A stretch of DNA of 39,227 bases, taken from the NCBI GenBank assembly GCA_027488115.1, contig JAIYCG010000003.1, forward strand, positions 1-39,227, read 5' to 3'. Below are positions 27,872 through 37,996 of the stretch, one piece after another. The DNA comes from Comamonadaceae bacterium. Its GTDB lineage: Bacteria; Pseudomonadota; Gammaproteobacteria; Burkholderiales; Burkholderiaceae_C. The number at the start of each line of letters is the position of its first letter. Within the stretch, counting starts at the first letter, position 1. The translations under genes and the position numbers were made by a program. The notes under the pieces were generated by a model, which saw only the letters and a list, made by a program, of their open reading frames with translations, did not search any database and had not been told where the DNA came from.

Positions 27872-29280
27872 TTTTTAGGTGACACAACTTTTTTGGCAAC
27901 TGCTTTCACAGATCTTTTGGCTGTGGGCTTAGCGCCTGTTTTTGCGGTGGTCTTCACAACAGACTCAGCAGCGGTTTTGGTAGACGTTTGAGTAGACGAT
28001 TTTTTCTTTGTCCCCAAATCGTTGTGCGCCAAAATGAATTTGACCACTGCAGGGTAAACCGTCTCGCGCCAACGACGGCCACTGAAAATGCCGTAGTGTC
28101 CAGCCCCAGGCACTTCTAAATGATGACGATTGGCTGGTTTGATGTTGCTGCACAAGCCATGTGCCGCAGCAGTTTGTCCTGAGCCCGAAATGTCGTCCAA
28201 TTCACCTTCAACTGTGAGCAAAGCCGTGGTGCTGATGTCTTGTGGGCGAACCAATTCGTTTTTGCCTTCAAGGTTTTTAACGTTCCACGTGCCATTGACC
28301 AAGCTGTAGTCTTGGAAAACAGTTTTGATGGTTTCTAAATAGTAGTCTGCGTCCATGTCGAGCACAGCGTTGTACTCGTCATAGAACTTGCGGTGCGCTT
28401 CGGTGCTGGCGTCATCGCCCTTGATTAGGTCTTTGAAATAATCGTAATGGCTTGATGCATGACGATCGGGGTTCATGGCCACAAAACCTGTGTGTTGCAA
28501 GAAGCCAGGATAAACACGACGACCTGCGCCTGGGAAGTTGCCGGGCACTTTGTAAATCACATTGTTCTCGAACCACTCGAAACTCTTGTTGGTAGCCAAG
28601 TTGTTCACGGAAGTTGGCGATTTGCGTGCATCGATAGGGCCGCCCATCATGGTCATGGACAAGGGGGTTGTTTCGCCGCGCGATGCCATCAGTGACACAG
28701 CAGCCAAAACAGGCACTGTAGGCTGGCACACGCTAATGACGTGGCAATTGCCGTAGGCGCTTTGCAAATGGCGAATGAACTCTTGAACGTAGTTCACGTA
28801 GTCGTCAAGGTGGAACTCACCCTCTGTCAAGGGCACCAAGCGAGCATTTTTCCAATCGGTGATGTAGACCTTGTGGTCTTTCAACATGGTTTTGACAGTG
28901 TCGCGCAGCAGGGTGGCATAGTGGCCTGACAAAGGCGCTACGATGAGCACGGCGGGTTGGCGCTTGAGAGCTGTCAAGGTTGCAGGGTCGTCTGAAAAGC
29001 GTTTGAATCGACGCAATTCGCAAAATGGTTTGTCGATTTCAATGCGCTCATGGATAGCCACCTCGGCATTGCCGACCTGCACAGTGCGAATGCCAAACTC
29101 GGGCTTGACATAATCTTTGCCCAAGCGGTGCATCAACTCATAGCCTGCCGACACACGGTGAGCCAACTGTGATTGGCCAAATGGGTTGAGCGGATTGCTG
29201 TACATCTTGGCTGCGGTGTGGGCCAAGTCTGCAAAAGGCTCCATGAAGGAGCGTTGAGTTTCGTAGATTTGATAAAGCAT
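27868..29280 (-). CDS. phaZ: Intracellular polyhydroxybutyrate depolymerase with Lys-rich tail
   Basis: PhaZ hydrolyses native intracellular PHB granules, releasing stored carbon. The alpha/beta-hydrolase domain has the catalytic cysteine in VISVCQPTVP (C185; C183 in Cupriavidus PhaZa1) and a typical N-terminus, MLYQIYETQRSFMEPF. The conserved C-terminal part (about 350-420) contains VEGELDDISGSGQT and VPGAGHYGIFSGRRWRE. Relatives end near residue 420. Here about 47 extra residues (424-470) are almost wholly Lys, Thr, Ala, Ser and Val, resembling histone H1-like or PhaF-type DNA/granule-binding tails. Upstream lie a PhaR-like site and an inverted repeat. The rnfB-like gene overlaps its stop. 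Confidence 0.93.
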   Translation of the reverse strand: MLYQIYETQRSFMEPFADLAHTAAKMYSNPLNPFGQSQLAHRVSAGYELMHRLGKDYVKPEFGIRTVQVGNAEVAIHERIEIDKPFCELRRFKRFSDDPATLTALKRQPAVLIVAPLSGHYATLLRDTVKTMLKDHKVYITDWKNARLVPLTEGEFHLDDYVNYVQEFIRHLQSAYGNCHVISVCQPTVPVLAAVSLMASRGETTPLSMTMMGGPIDARKSPTSVNNLATNKSFEWFENNVIYKVPGNFPGAGRRVYPGFLQHTGFVAMNPDRHASSHYDYFKDLIKGDDASTEAHRKFYDEYNAVLDMDADYYLETIKTVFQDYSLVNGTWNVKNLEGKNELVRPQDISTTALLTVEGELDDISGSGQTAAAHGLCSNIKPANRHHLEVPGAGHYGIFSGRRWRETVYPAVVKFILAHNDLGTKKKSSTQTSTKTAAESVVKTTAKTGAKPTAKRSVKAVAKKVVSPKK

Positions 29281-29297
29281 GAATTGAAACCCTTAAT

Positions 29298-29314
29298 TTG
29301 TTGCACTGCAGCAA
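29298..29314. promoter_or_regulatory. Imperfect palindrome like a PhaR site upstream of phaZ
   Basis: TTGTTGCACTGCAGCAA is a near-perfect palindrome 18 bp before the phaZ start. On the phaZ strand it contains CTGC-N3-GCAA, one base from the CTGC-N3-4-GCAG element recalled for the PHB-sensing repressor PhaR. No phaR gene is in the window, so PhaR binding is a hypothesis. Confidence 0.4.
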
Positions 29315-29370
29315 TATAGCAGTTGTGATGACTTGAAAGTGGAGTTGCGCACCTAATTTAATTCACAAGC

Positions 29371-29399
29371 TTGACACTAACTCCCTATAAAGGTGTCAA
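29371..29399. repeat. Inverted repeat between phaZ and the aminotransferase gene
   Basis: TTGACAC (29371-29377) and GTGTCAA (29393-29399) form a perfect 7-bp inverted repeat with a 15-base spacer. It lies just after the aminotransferase stop and upstream of phaZ. It has no T-tract on the side needed to terminate the aminotransferase transcript, so it is more likely an operator or a weak hairpin. On the minus strand the right arm reads TTGACA, a possible -35. Confidence 0.4.
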
Positions 29400-29403
29400 A
29401 AAA

Positions 29404-30600
29404 TTAGACAATCTTGGCAATGGCCTGGCAAACATAGTCAATGTTTTTGCTGTTCAAGGCAGCAACGCACATGCGTCCGGTGTCGGTGCCATACACACCA
29501 AACTCAGAGCGCAGGCGCACCATTTGGTCTTTGTTGAGGCCAGAGTAGCTGAACATGCCAATTTGGGTGGTGATGAAGCTCATGTCTTGCTGCACGCCTG
29601 CAGCTTTGAGGCCGTCTACCAGCTTTTGGCGCATGGACTTGATGCGAACGCGCATTTCGCCCAATTCTTTTTCCCAGGTAGCGCGCCACTCGGGGTTGGC
29701 CAAAACGGCTGCAACCACAGCGCCGCCGTGAATCGGTGGGTTGGAATAGTTGGTGCGAATCACAATTTTGAGCTGGCTAAGAACTCGGCCGCATTCTTCT
29801 TTGTCGGCGCAGACCACAGACAGGGCGCCGACGCGCTCGCCGTACAAGCTGAAGCTCTTTGAGAATGAGGTTGAGACGAAAAAGTTCAGGCTAGCCGCCA
29901 CAAACTTGCCAATGACCGCACCATCCTCGGCAATGCCATGACCAAACCCTTGATAGGCCATGTCTAAGAATGCTGTGAGGTTTTTGGCCTTGACCACAGC
30001 AATCACTTGGTCCCACTGGGCTGCAGTGATGTCATAGCCAGTCGGGTTGTGGCAGCAAGCGTGCAGCACCACAATGGTTCCGGCTTCAGCTGCGTTCAAG
30101 CTGGCCAACATGCCGTCAAAATTCACGCCGCGTTTTTCGGCGTCGTAGTAGGCATAGCTTTCAACTTGAAAACCAGCGTTGGTAAACAAGGCGCGGTGGT
30201 TTTCCCAGCTGGGGTCGGAAATCATGACCTTGGCGTTGGGGCTGACTTTTTTCAAGAAATCGGCGCCAATTTTGAGGCCGCCCGTACCGCCAATGCCTTG
30301 CACGGTGGCCACTCGGCCCGAACTAACGGGTTCGCTGTCTGCACCAAAGACCAAGCTTTTAACTGCGGCGTCGTAGGCGGCAATGCCGTCAATGGGCAAA
30401 TAGCCACGGGCACTGGGTTTGTCCATCATGGCTTTTTCGGCGGCCTGAACGCACTGAAGAAGGGGGAGTTTGCCGTTGTCGTCGAAATACACGCCCACAC
30501 CCAAGTTCACTTTGTTGGGGTTGTTGTCGGCTGCAAATTGTTCGTTCAAACCCAAAATAGGGTCGCGGGGGGCCATTTCGACGGCGGTAAACAGAGACAT
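29404..30600 (-). CDS. tyrB: Aromatic-amino-acid / aspartate aminotransferase (class I)
   Basis: A PLP-dependent class I aminotransferase of the AspC/TyrB subgroup, transferring amino groups between aspartate or aromatic amino acids and 2-oxoglutarate. The PLP lysine lies in STSFSKSFSLYGERVG; upstream are HACCHNPTGYD and the Tyr of FLDMAYQGFGHG. I choose ATG 30600 (MSLFTAVEMAPRDPILGLNE), giving 398 residues as for AspC/TyrB. The in-frame ATG at 30633 would add 11 unlikely residues. Substrate preference between aspartate and tyrosine cannot be settled from sequence; TyrB is a label for the subgroup. The gene is monocistronic and divergent from uvrB. Confidence 0.87.
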   Translation of the reverse strand: MSLFTAVEMAPRDPILGLNEQFAADNNPNKVNLGVGVYFDDNGKLPLLQCVQAAEKAMMDKPSARGYLPIDGIAAYDAAVKSLVFGADSEPVSSGRVATVQGIGGTGGLKIGADFLKKVSPNAKVMISDPSWENHRALFTNAGFQVESYAYYDAEKRGVNFDGMLASLNAAEAGTIVVLHACCHNPTGYDITAAQWDQVIAVVKAKNLTAFLDMAYQGFGHGIAEDGAVIGKFVAASLNFFVSTSFSKSFSLYGERVGALSVVCADKEECGRVLSQLKIVIRTNYSNPPIHGGAVVAAVLANPEWRATWEKELGEMRVRIKSMRQKLVDGLKAAGVQQDMSFITTQIGMFSYSGLNKDQMVRLRSEFGVYGTDTGRMCVAALNSKNIDYVCQAIAKIV

Positions 30601-30772
30601 GAAAAAAGTCCTTGTGGGAGGTTGTAAAAGCAATTTCTGGCTGGCAGAAACCCAAAACCTAGGTTAGGCTTTAGGGTTGCCCCTAATTTTAACGGCTGTT
30701 TAGGGCTTTTTTGCAGGCAAACCAGCCTTACTTTTGACCGTTTTAAATTGAAATTTTTCTAAAAAGAGATCC

Positions 30773-32896
30773 ATGGCTGTTCCTTCCATTGAAACCGAAA
30801 CAAGCCTTGAGGCCGTGCCATTTGTGGCGCCTGATGGCAAGTTTGTGCATTACGAAGGCTCGCCCTTTGAGTTGTACCAACCCTATCCGCCTGCCGGCGA
30901 TCAACCCACCGCCATTGCGGGTTTGGTAGAAGGTTTGCAAGACGGAGAGGTGTTTCAAACGCTTTTAGGGGTCACGGGTTCAGGCAAAACCTTCACCATG
31001 GCCAACGTCATTGCCCAAATGGGCAAACCAGCCATTGTGTTTGCGCCCAACAAAACCTTGGCGGCTCAGTTGTATTCTGAATTTAGAGAGTTCTTTCCTA
31101 AAAATGCAGTGGAGTATTTCGTCAGTTACTACGACTACTACCAACCCGAAGCCTACGTGCCGCAGCGCGACTTGTTCATTGAAAAAGATTCCGCCATCAA
31201 TGAGCACATTGAGCAAATGCGTTTGTCGTGCACTAAGAGTTTGATGGAGCGCCGTGACGTGGTCATTGTGGCCACGGTGTCAGCCATTTACGGCATTGGC
31301 GAACCCGAAAGTTATCACCGCATGATCATGACTTTGCGTACGGGCGACAAAGCAGGCCAGCGCGATGTGATCTCGCAACTCATTCGCATGCAATACCAGC
31401 GCAATGACCAAGACTTCAGCCGCGGCAAGTTTCGGGTGCGGGGTGACACCATCGATGTGTTTCCCGCCGAACATTCAGAGCTTGCCGTGCGCATTGAGTT
31501 GTTTGACGATGAAGTAGAAAGCTTGCAGTTGTTCGATCCACTCACGGGCCGCATTCGTCAAAAAATTCCTCGTTTTACAGTCTATCCCTCTAGCCATTAC
31601 GTCACGCCGCGCGACAAAGTATTGGCCGCTGTTGAAACCATTAAAGTTGAACTGTCAGAGCGGCTTAAAGAGCTGGTCGGCATGGGCAAATTGGTTGAAG
31701 CGCAGCGCCTAGAGCAGCGCACTCGATTCGATCTTGAAATGCTGAGCGAAGTAGGGCACTGCAAGGGCATTGAAAACTACACCCGCCATTTGTCGGGCGC
31801 TGAGCCAGGTGCTGCACCCAGCACCCTGACCGATTACATGCCTCCCGATGCCTTGATGTTCCTAGACGAGAGCCATCAGATGATTGGCCAACTCAATGCC
31901 ATGTACAACGGCGACCGTGCACGCAAAACCACCCTGGTGGAATATGGCTTTCGTTTGCCCAGTGCCTTGGACAACCGCCCGCTTAAGTTTGAAGAATTCG
32001 AAACCAAAATGCGCCAATGCATTTTTGTGTCGGCCACACCCGCCGATTACGAAAAAACGCATGCAGGCAAAGTGGTCGAGCAGGTGGTGAGGCCCACCGG
32101 ATTGGTGGACCCAGAGGTGGAAGTTCGGCCCGCCATCCACCAAGTGGACGATGTGCTACAAGAAATTCGAATTCGGGTTGACAAGCACGAACGTGTGCTC
32201 ATTACCACTCTCACCAAGCGCATGGCAGAGCAACTCACAGACTACCTGTCAGACAACGGCGTGAAGGTGCGGTATTTGCACTCCGATGTCGACACTGTAG
32301 AGCGCGTAGAAATTTTACGAGATCTTCGCCTGGGTGCTTTTGACGTGCTGGTAGGCATCAACTTGCTTCGCGAAGGACTGGACATTCCCGAGGTGTCATT
32401 GGTGGCCATTTTGGATGCCGACAAAGAAGGGTTTTTGCGCTCAGAGCGCAGTCTGATTCAAACCATTGGCCGGGCCGCCCGCAACCTCCATGGCCGCGCC
32501 ATTTTGTATGCCGACCGCATGACCGAATCGATGAAAAAAGCCATCGGTGAAACGGAGCGTCGCCGCACCAAGCAAGTGGCCCACAACTTGGCCATGGGCA
32601 TCACACCGCGCAGCATCGTGAAGCAAGTGCGCGACCTGATTGATGGGGTCTACAGCGAGAAGGCGGGCAAAGAAGCCGATCGCTTAGAAAAAGAAGCTGT
32701 GCAAAGAGCCAAGGTAGAGGACATGAGCGAGAGGGATGTTTCCAAGGCCATCAAACAGCTCGAAAAGCAGATGATGGAGCACGCGAAAAATCTCGATTTC
32801 GAGAAAGCGGCGCAGGTTCGCGACCAGCTGCAAATGCTCAAGGCTCAGGCCTTTGGGGCACCTGGTACTGACAACGTGGTGGTCTTGAAGGCCTAA
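30773..32896 (+). CDS. uvrB: UvrABC system protein B
   Basis: The damage-verification helicase of nucleotide excision repair, which binds with UvrA and recruits UvrC. Visible are the Walker A motif GVTGSGKT (residues 66-73), the beta-hairpin region [12 protein letters not shown], the DESH helicase motif II, motif VI region QTIGRAARN, and the C-terminal UVR domain that contacts UvrC ([26 protein letters not shown]). At 707 residues it is normal, with an extra acidic N-terminal stretch of about 25 residues before the conserved start. The gap to the divergent aminotransferase gene shows no good CTGT-N8-ACAG LexA box. No terminator is seen before iscR. Confidence 0.97.
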   Translation: MAVPSIETETSLEAVPFVAPDGKFVHYEGSPFELYQPYPPAGDQPTAIAGLVEGLQDGEVFQTLLGVTGSGKTFTMANVIAQMGKPAIVFAPNKTLAAQLYSEFREFFPKNAVEYFVSYYDYYQPEAYVPQRDLFIEKDSAINEHIEQMRLSCTKSLMERRDVVIVATVSAIYGIGEPESYHRMIMTLRTGDKAGQRDVISQLIRMQYQRNDQDFSRGKFRVRGDTIDVFPAEHSELAVRIELFDDEVESLQLFDPLTGRIRQKIPRFTVYPSSHYVTPRDKVLAAVETIKVELSERLKELVGMGKLVEAQRLEQRTRFDLEMLSEVGHCKGIENYTRHLSGAEPGAAPSTLTDYMPPDALMFLDESHQMIGQLNAMYNGDRARKTTLVEYGFRLPSALDNRPLKFEEFETKMRQCIFVSATPADYEKTHAGKVVEQVVRPTGLVDPEVEVRPAIHQVDDVLQEIRIRVDKHERVLITTLTKRMAEQLTDYLSDNGVKVRYLHSDVDTVERVEILRDLRLGAFDVLVGINLLREGLDIPEVSLVAILDADKEGFLRSERSLIQTIGRAARNLHGRAILYADRMTESMKKAIGETERRRTKQVAHNLAMGITPRSIVKQVRDLIDGVYSEKAGKEADRLEKEAVQRAKVEDMSERDVSKAIKQLEKQMMEHAKNLDFEKAAQVRDQLQMLKAQAFGAPGTDNVVVLKA

Positions 32897-32938
32897 AGAC
32901 CTTCAATTCATATCCCTACTAATCTGGTCAACTTCTGC

Positions 32939-32964
32939 TATAGTCGAGCAAATTAGTCAACATC
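32939..32964 (+). promoter_or_regulatory. iscR promoter -10 overlapped by a type-1 IscR site
   Basis: TATAGT (32939-32944) is a good -10 element upstream of iscR, though no clear -35 lies 16-18 bp before it. From 32940 to 32964 the sequence follows the recalled E. coli type-1 IscR motif at about 20 of 25 positions, including the left ATAGTCGA and right TAGTCAAC half sites. A cluster-loaded IscR bound here would cover the -10, giving the known negative feedback on isc expression. Confidence 0.6.
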
Positions 32965-32977
32965 CTAGGAAATTGCC

Positions 32978-33514
32978 ATGCGCCTTACTACCAAAGGTCG
33001 ATTTGCGGTCACCGCCATGATCGATTTGGCCCTGCGTCACCATGCCGGACCAGTAACCTTGGCGGCCATCAGCCAAAGGCAAGAAATTTCCTTGTCTTAC
33101 CTAGAGCAGTTGTTTGGCAAACTTCGTCGCCACCAATTGGTTGAGTCCACGCGCGGTCCTGGCGGTGGCTACACCTTGGCCAAAAAAGCATCCGAAATTA
33201 CGGTGGCCGACATCATTTTGTCGGTTGACGAACCCATTGATGCCACGCACTGCGGCGGCAAAGAAAACTGCCACGGCACCAACGGCCGTTGCATGACTCA
33301 CGATTTGTGGTCAGCTTTAAATTCACGCATGGTGGAGTTTTTAGACTCTGTCAATTTGCAAAAATTGGTTGACGATCAGTTGGCAGCTGGCCACACCATC
33401 GAAAACAAGCCGGCCATCAAGCGTGCTATTTCTGCCATGCCTGTCTCACAAAGCATTCGTGTGAATGCGCCCAACTCTGTGTTTGCTTTGGGCAACACCT
33501 TTATCAAATCTTGA
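32978..33514 (+). CDS. iscR: IscR, Fe-S-sensing Rrf2 regulator
   Basis: An Rrf2-family regulator holding a [2Fe-2S] cluster. With cluster it represses isc; without cluster it acts on other targets. The winged helix covers residues 1-80 with [10 protein letters not shown]. The ligands C92, C98, C105 and H108 lie in a segment matching the E. coli C92-C98-C104-H107 set. At 178 residues it has the betaproteobacterial C-terminal extension ending [10 protein letters not shown]. It opens the isc cluster 13 bp before iscS, and a candidate self-binding site covers its -10. Confidence 0.96.
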   Translation: MRLTTKGRFAVTAMIDLALRHHAGPVTLAAISQRQEISLSYLEQLFGKLRRHQLVESTRGPGGGYTLAKKASEITVADIILSVDEPIDATHCGGKENCHGTNGRCMTHDLWSALNSRMVEFLDSVNLQKLVDDQLAAGHTIENKPAIKRAISAMPVSQSIRVNAPNSVFALGNTFIKS

Positions 33515-33527
33515 GAAGCTTTCAAGC

Positions 33528-34748
33528 ATGAACTCTACACCTCACTTTCCCATTTACCTCGATTACAGCGCCACCAATCCTTGTGACCCGCGCGTGGTTG
33601 ATGCCATGATCCCTTGGTTGCGCGAGCACTTTGGCAACCCCGCATCGCGAAGCCACGCTTGGGGCTGGGAAGCCGAAGCAGCTGTTGAAAAAGCCCGTGT
33701 CGATGTGGCCGAACTCGTCGGTGCCGACCCCCGCGAAATTGTTTGGACCAGCGGCGCCACCGAGTCCAACAACTTGGCTTTGAAGGGCGCCGCACAGTTT
33801 TACAAAAGTCGCGGCAAGCACCTCATTACGGTTAAAACAGAGCACAAAGCCGTCCTTGACTCCATGCGCGAGCTTGAGCGCCAAGGCTTTGAAGTCACCT
33901 ACCTCGACGTTCAAGATGATGGTTTGCTCAACCTCGAGGTGTTCAAAGCCGCTTTGCGCCCCGACACCATTTTGGTCAGCGTCATGTTTGTCAACAACGA
34001 GATTGGTGTGATTCAAGATATTCCAGCCATTGGTGCTATTTGCCGCGAGAAGGGCATCATCTTTCATGTGGATGCAGCGCAGGCCACAGGCAAAGTGCAT
34101 ATCGACCTCAATACCTTGCCTGTCGACTTGATGAGCTTGACCGCTCACAAAACTTACGGTCCCAAAGGCATTGGTGCCTTGTATGTGCGACGCAAACCAC
34201 GCGTGCGCCTTGAAGCGCAAATGCATGGTGGCGGCCATGAGCGCGGCATGCGTTCTGGCTCTCTGGCCACGCACCAAATTGTGGGCATGGGCGAAGCCTA
34301 CCGCATTGCGCGTTTGGAAATGGACCAGGACATTGCCAAGGCCAAAGCTTTGCAACAGCGACTTTTCAATGGTTTGAAAGACGTTGAGCAAGTGTTCTTG
34401 AACGGTCATCCTACCAAGCGAGTGCCCCACAACATCAACATGAGTTTTAACTACGTTGAGGGTGAGTCCCTCATCATGGGTATCAAAGGTTTGGCGGTGT
34501 CGTCGGGTTCTGCATGTACTTCTGCCAGCTTAGAGCCCAGCTATGTGTTGCGCGCCTTAGGTCGCAGCGACGAGTTGGCTCACAGCAGCTTGCGCATGAC
34601 CATGGGCCGATGGACCACCGAAGCAGAAATTGACTATGCCATTGAGACCATCAAAGCCAACGTGGCCAAACTTCGCGACCTCAGCCCCTTATGGGATATG
34701 TACAAAGACGGCATTGACCTCAGCACCATTCAGTGGGCTGCCCATTAA
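33528..34748 (+). CDS. iscS: Cysteine desulfurase IscS
   Basis: A PLP enzyme that takes sulfur from cysteine as an enzyme persulfide for Fe-S cluster assembly and tRNA thiolation. The PLP lysine is K208 ([12 protein letters not shown]) and the persulfide cysteine is C330 in the loop [22 protein letters not shown] place the start at ATG 33528 ([18 protein letters not shown]), giving 406 residues. An in-frame GTG further upstream would overlap iscR by about 50 bp and add an unlikely N-terminus. It follows iscR by 13 bp and iscU by 30 bp. Confidence 0.96.
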   Translation: MNSTPHFPIYLDYSATNPCDPRVVDAMIPWLREHFGNPASRSHAWGWEAEAAVEKARVDVAELVGADPREIVWTSGATESNNLALKGAAQFYKSRGKHLITVKTEHKAVLDSMRELERQGFEVTYLDVQDDGLLNLEVFKAALRPDTILVSVMFVNNEIGVIQDIPAIGAICREKGIIFHVDAAQATGKVHIDLNTLPVDLMSLTAHKTYGPKGIGALYVRRKPRVRLEAQMHGGGHERGMRSGSLATHQIVGMGEAYRIARLEMDQDIAKAKALQQRLFNGLKDVEQVFLNGHPTKRVPHNINMSFNYVEGESLIMGIKGLAVSSGSACTSASLEPSYVLRALGRSDELAHSSLRMTMGRWTTEAEIDYAIETIKANVAKLRDLSPLWDMYKDGIDLSTIQWAAH

Positions 34749-34778
34749 GCTTCATTTAAAGAACAAGGAAAACACATC

Positions 34779-35168
34779 ATGGCTTACAGCGAAAAAGTTG
34801 TTGATCATTACGAAAACCCCCGCAACGTGGGCTCCTTTGAAAAGGGCGACGAAGATGTGGGCACCGGCATGGTAGGTGCGCCTGCTTGTGGCGACGTCAT
34901 GAAACTACAAATCAAGGTCAACCCCGTCACGGGCGTGATTGAAGATGCACGTTTTAAAACCTACGGTTGTGGCTCTGCCATTGCTTCCAGCTCACTCGTC
35001 ACCGAGTGGGTCAAGGGCAAAACTTTGGACCAAGCTGCTGCCCTGAAGAACAGCGAAATTGCCGAAGAGTTGGCCCTGCCACCCGTCAAAATTCATTGCT
35101 CCATCTTGGCAGAAGACGCTATCAAAGCGGCTGTGGAAGACTACAAAAAGAAACACGCAGCGGCTTAA
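34779..35168 (+). CDS. iscU: Fe-S cluster scaffold IscU
   Basis: The scaffold on which [2Fe-2S] and [4Fe-4S] clusters are built from IscS sulfur and iron. The ligands C37, D39, C64, H106 and C107 are present ([27 protein letters not shown]), as is LPPVK (residues 100-104), the motif bound by the chaperone HscA. At 129 residues the length is exact. AAGGAA precedes the ATG. Between iscS and iscA in the cluster. Confidence 0.97.
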   Translation: MAYSEKVVDHYENPRNVGSFEKGDEDVGTGMVGAPACGDVMKLQIKVNPVTGVIEDARFKTYGCGSAIASSSLVTEWVKGKTLDQAAALKNSEIAEELALPPVKIHCSILAEDAIKAAVEDYKKKHAAA

Positions 35169-35193
35169 GCCTCTCGCGTGTTGGAAACCAAAT

Positions 35194-35517
35194 ATGGCCA
35201 TCTCTCTTACCGAAGCTGCAGCGCGGCACGTTTCTCGCTACATCACCAAGCGCGGCAAAGGCGTGGGTGTGCGCCTGGGCGTTAAAACCACCGGTTGTTC
35301 CGGCTTGGCCTACAAACTCGAATACGTCGACGAAGTAGCCCCCGAAGACGTGGTCTTTGAAGACCATGGCGTCAAGGTGCTCATTGACCCCAAAAGCTTG
35401 GCCTACATTGATGGCACGCAATTGGACTTTGTGCGCGAAGGTTTGAATGAAGGTTTTCGTTTCAACAATCCCAATGAGCGCGATCGCTGCGGCTGTGGCG
35501 AATCGTTCCGCGTGTGA
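35194..35517 (+). CDS. iscA: Iron-sulfur carrier IscA
   Basis: An A-type carrier that delivers iron or clusters to apo-proteins. The three conserved cysteines are C35 ([13 protein letters not shown]), C99 and C101 (CGCGESF). The start at ATG 35194 ([13 protein letters not shown]) gives 107 residues, the family length. The open frame extends further upstream through iscU sequence, but that part is a shadow. Its stop TGA overlaps the GTG start of hscB (GTGA), indicating translational coupling. Confidence 0.95.
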   Translation: MAISLTEAAARHVSRYITKRGKGVGVRLGVKTTGCSGLAYKLEYVDEVAPEDVVFEDHGVKVLIDPKSLAYIDGTQLDFVREGLNEGFRFNNPNERDRCGCGESFRV

Positions 35518-36053
35518 TTTCTCTGCAGGCTTCAGACTTTGAGCTGTTTGGCTTGCCCACAGCTTTTGCATTAGATACATCGCAGCTAGACCTCCAGTGG
35601 AAGTCTTTGCAACGAGAAGCGCACCCCGACAGATTTGCCTCTGAAGGTGCAGCAGCCCAGCGTGTGGCCATGCAGTGGTCTGTGCGCATCAACGAAGCCT
35701 ACAACCGACTTAAAGATCCGTTAAAGCGCGCTGCTTACTTGTGTGAACTCCATGGCGCTGCTGTCAATGCAGAAAACAACACCAGCATGCCAACTGCATT
35801 TTTAATGCAACAAATGGCATGGCGTGAGGCCTTAGACGATTGCAAAGTACTCAAAGATGCCAACGCTCAAATTGCTTCGCTTGAAGCACTGCTAGAAGAG
35901 GTTGAGGTTTTGCGCGCACAAGTCTTATCGCAAGTAGCTTCACTGATCGATCTTGATCACAATTACCCAGCCGCGGTAGGGCAGGTCAGGGCGCTGATGT
36001 TCATTGAAAAATTTGCTTCTGAAGTACAGCACGGCATTGACGCACGCACCTAA
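35514..36053 (+). CDS. hscB: Co-chaperone HscB (J-domain)
   Basis: The J-domain partner that brings IscU to HscA and stimulates its ATPase. The J domain covers about residues 8-78 with the H37-P-D39 motif (REAHPDRFA), and the C-terminal three-helix IscU-binding domain covers about 90-175. At 179 residues it is normal. It starts with GTG at 35514 inside the iscA stop. No ATG gives a complete J domain. Confidence 0.94.
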   Translation: MISLQASDFELFGLPTAFALDTSQLDLQWKSLQREAHPDRFASEGAAAQRVAMQWSVRINEAYNRLKDPLKRAAYLCELHGAAVNAENNTSMPTAFLMQQMAWREALDDCKVLKDANAQIASLEALLEEVEVLRAQVLSQVASLIDLDHNYPAAVGQVRALMFIEKFASEVQHGIDART

Positions 36054-36082
36054 GTTTTACCGCACAGACATTGAAGTTTTAA

Positions 36083-37969
36083 ATGGCACTCTTGCAAATT
36101 TCCGAACCCGGCCAAGCGCCTGATCCACACCAGCGTCGCATTGCCGTTGGCATTGACTTGGGCACCACGCATTCTTTGGTGGCTTCTGTGCGCAACGGCG
36201 TGTCTGAGTGCCTGCCTGACGACAAAGGTCAAATCATTTTGCCTTCAGTGGTGCGCTACTTGCCAGGACAAGGCCGCCAAATTGGTCAAGAGGCTGTGGC
36301 CAATGCTGCGCAAGATCCTGAAAACACCTTGGCTTCCGTCAAACGGTTTATGGGTCGCAGCTTGTCTGACATCGCCCATCCAGAAAAACTACCCTACAAG
36401 TTTGTGAAGTCCGAAGGCAATGACGTCAAAGGCATGCTGTCCATTCAAACCGTGCAGGGTGCTAAATCACCTGTTGAAGTCAGTGCAGAAATTTTAGCCA
36501 CGCTGCGCTACAGGGCAGAAGACACCTTCAACGACGACTTGCATGGCGCTGTCATTACGGTACCTGCATATTTTGATGACGCGCAAAGACAAGCTACCAA
36601 AGATGCTGCGCAGATGGCGGGTATCCATGTGTTGCGGCTTATCAACGAGCCCACTGCTGCTGCCATTGCCTATGGTTTAGACAATGGCAGTGAAGGCATT
36701 TATGCCGTGTTCGATTTGGGCGGCGGAACCTTTGACATTTCTATCTTGCGTTTAACTCGCGGTGTGTTTGAAGTGATGGCCACCGGTGGCGATTCAGCTT
36801 TGGGCGGCGACGACTACGACCATGCCCTTGCCGATGCCGTTCTGGCCTTAATGGGCCTGTCTGAAGTTCAAGCTGGCTTGAGTGCACAAGACAAAACTCG
36901 ATTGAAGGCTGCTGCTCGCGCCGCCAAAGAGGCCTTGACCACCTCTGCTGAAGTTCACTTGGCATGGTCGCATGCTGCACAGAACCTCGAAGTGAAAGTC
37001 AGTCGCGCTCAATTTAACGAAGCCACAGCCACACTCACTGCACGCTGCATGTCGGCCGTTAAGAAAGCCTTGCGAGATGCCAAGATCAAAGCGGAAGATA
37101 TTCAAGGCGTGGTCATGGTGGGCGGTTCTACGCGCATGCCCCAAGTGCAAGAAGCAGTGGCCGCGTTCTTTGGCAAGCCGCCCCTTAACAATTTGAACCC
37201 CGACGAGGTGGTGGCCTTAGGTGCCGCCATACAAGCCAATCAATTGGCGGGCAATGACTCTGCCGGCGATTTGCTTTTGCTCGATGTCATCCCTTTGTCT
37301 TTGGGCATAGAAACCATGGGCGGATTGGTTGAGCGCATCATTCCGCGCAACCAAACCATTCCCACCGCCATGGCGCAAGACTTCACCACCTACCAAGATG
37401 GTCAAACCGCTTTGGCGTTGCATGTCTTGCAAGGTGAGCGCGATTTGGTGGTCGACTGCCGCAGCTTGGCTCGATTTGAATTGCGCGGCATACCGCCTAT
37501 GGCCGCTGGTGCGGCGCGCATTCGAGTGACTTTCACGGTGGATGCCGATGGCCTGTTAAGCGTTGCGGCCAAAGAGCAAATCAGTGGGGTTGAAGCCAAG
37601 ATTGACGTCAAGCCTTCCTACGGTTTGAGTGACGATCAAATTGCCAAAATGTTGCAAGACAGCTTCACAACGGCTGAAGTAGACATGAAGGCAAGAGCCT
37701 TGGTAGAAGCCCGTGTAGATGGTGACCGCATGTTGCTGGCCACCCAAAGCGCTTTGAATGCCGATGGCCAATTGCTCAACGCAGAAGATCGCGCGCAAAT
37801 TGATTCTCTGATGTTGGCACTGCGCCAAACAGTTGAGACGTCACAAGATGCGCAGGCAGTAGAAGATGCCACCCAAGCCTTGGCACATGCTACCGAAGCC
37901 TTTGCGGCCGAGCGCATGAACCATAGCATTCAAAAAGCTTTGTCGGGTCAAAATATTCAAAGCCTTTGA
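36083..37969 (+). CDS. hscA: Hsp70-type chaperone HscA
   Basis: A specialised Hsp70 that binds the LPPVK motif of IscU and, driven by ATP and HscB, helps release clusters to acceptors. The nucleotide-binding domain starts [13 protein letters not shown] (residues 22-34), and the phosphate loop [14 protein letters not shown] and [12 protein letters not shown] are intact. The substrate-binding domain begins about residue 395 ([18 protein letters not shown]), and a helical lid forms the C-terminus. At 628 residues it is close to HscA of related bacteria and shorter than DnaK. It lies 29 bp after hscB and 27 bp before fdx. Confidence 0.96.
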   Translation: MALLQISEPGQAPDPHQRRIAVGIDLGTTHSLVASVRNGVSECLPDDKGQIILPSVVRYLPGQGRQIGQEAVANAAQDPENTLASVKRFMGRSLSDIAHPEKLPYKFVKSEGNDVKGMLSIQTVQGAKSPVEVSAEILATLRYRAEDTFNDDLHGAVITVPAYFDDAQRQATKDAAQMAGIHVLRLINEPTAAAIAYGLDNGSEGIYAVFDLGGGTFDISILRLTRGVFEVMATGGDSALGGDDYDHALADAVLALMGLSEVQAGLSAQDKTRLKAAARAAKEALTTSAEVHLAWSHAAQNLEVKVSRAQFNEATATLTARCMSAVKKALRDAKIKAEDIQGVVMVGGSTRMPQVQEAVAAFFGKPPLNNLNPDEVVALGAAIQANQLAGNDSAGDLLLLDVIPLSLGIETMGGLVERIIPRNQTIPTAMAQDFTTYQDGQTALALHVLQGERDLVVDCRSLARFELRGIPPMAAGAARIRVTFTVDADGLLSVAAKEQISGVEAKIDVKPSYGLSDDQIAKMLQDSFTTAEVDMKARALVEARVDGDRMLLATQSALNADGQLLNAEDRAQIDSLMLALRQTVETSQDAQAVEDATQALAHATEAFAAERMNHSIQKALSGQNIQSL

Positions 37970-37996
37970 GATCTCAGTCAATTAAAGAAACACACC

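Noticed and set aside
30657..30666. AACCTAGGTT palindrome between the aminotransferase gene and uvrB
   Set aside because: A 10-bp palindrome is short for a confident operator and has no clear relation to a promoter; chance is likely.
30601..30772. A LexA (SOS) box before uvrB
   Set aside because: The gap has a CTGT and a CAG but not with the 16-bp CTGT-N8-ACAG geometry, so SOS control is not supported by sequence.
33522..34430. A 302-codon open frame antisense to iscS
   Set aside because: A shadow of the iscS reading frame with no domain and no ribosome binding site; iscS is unmistakable on the plus strand.
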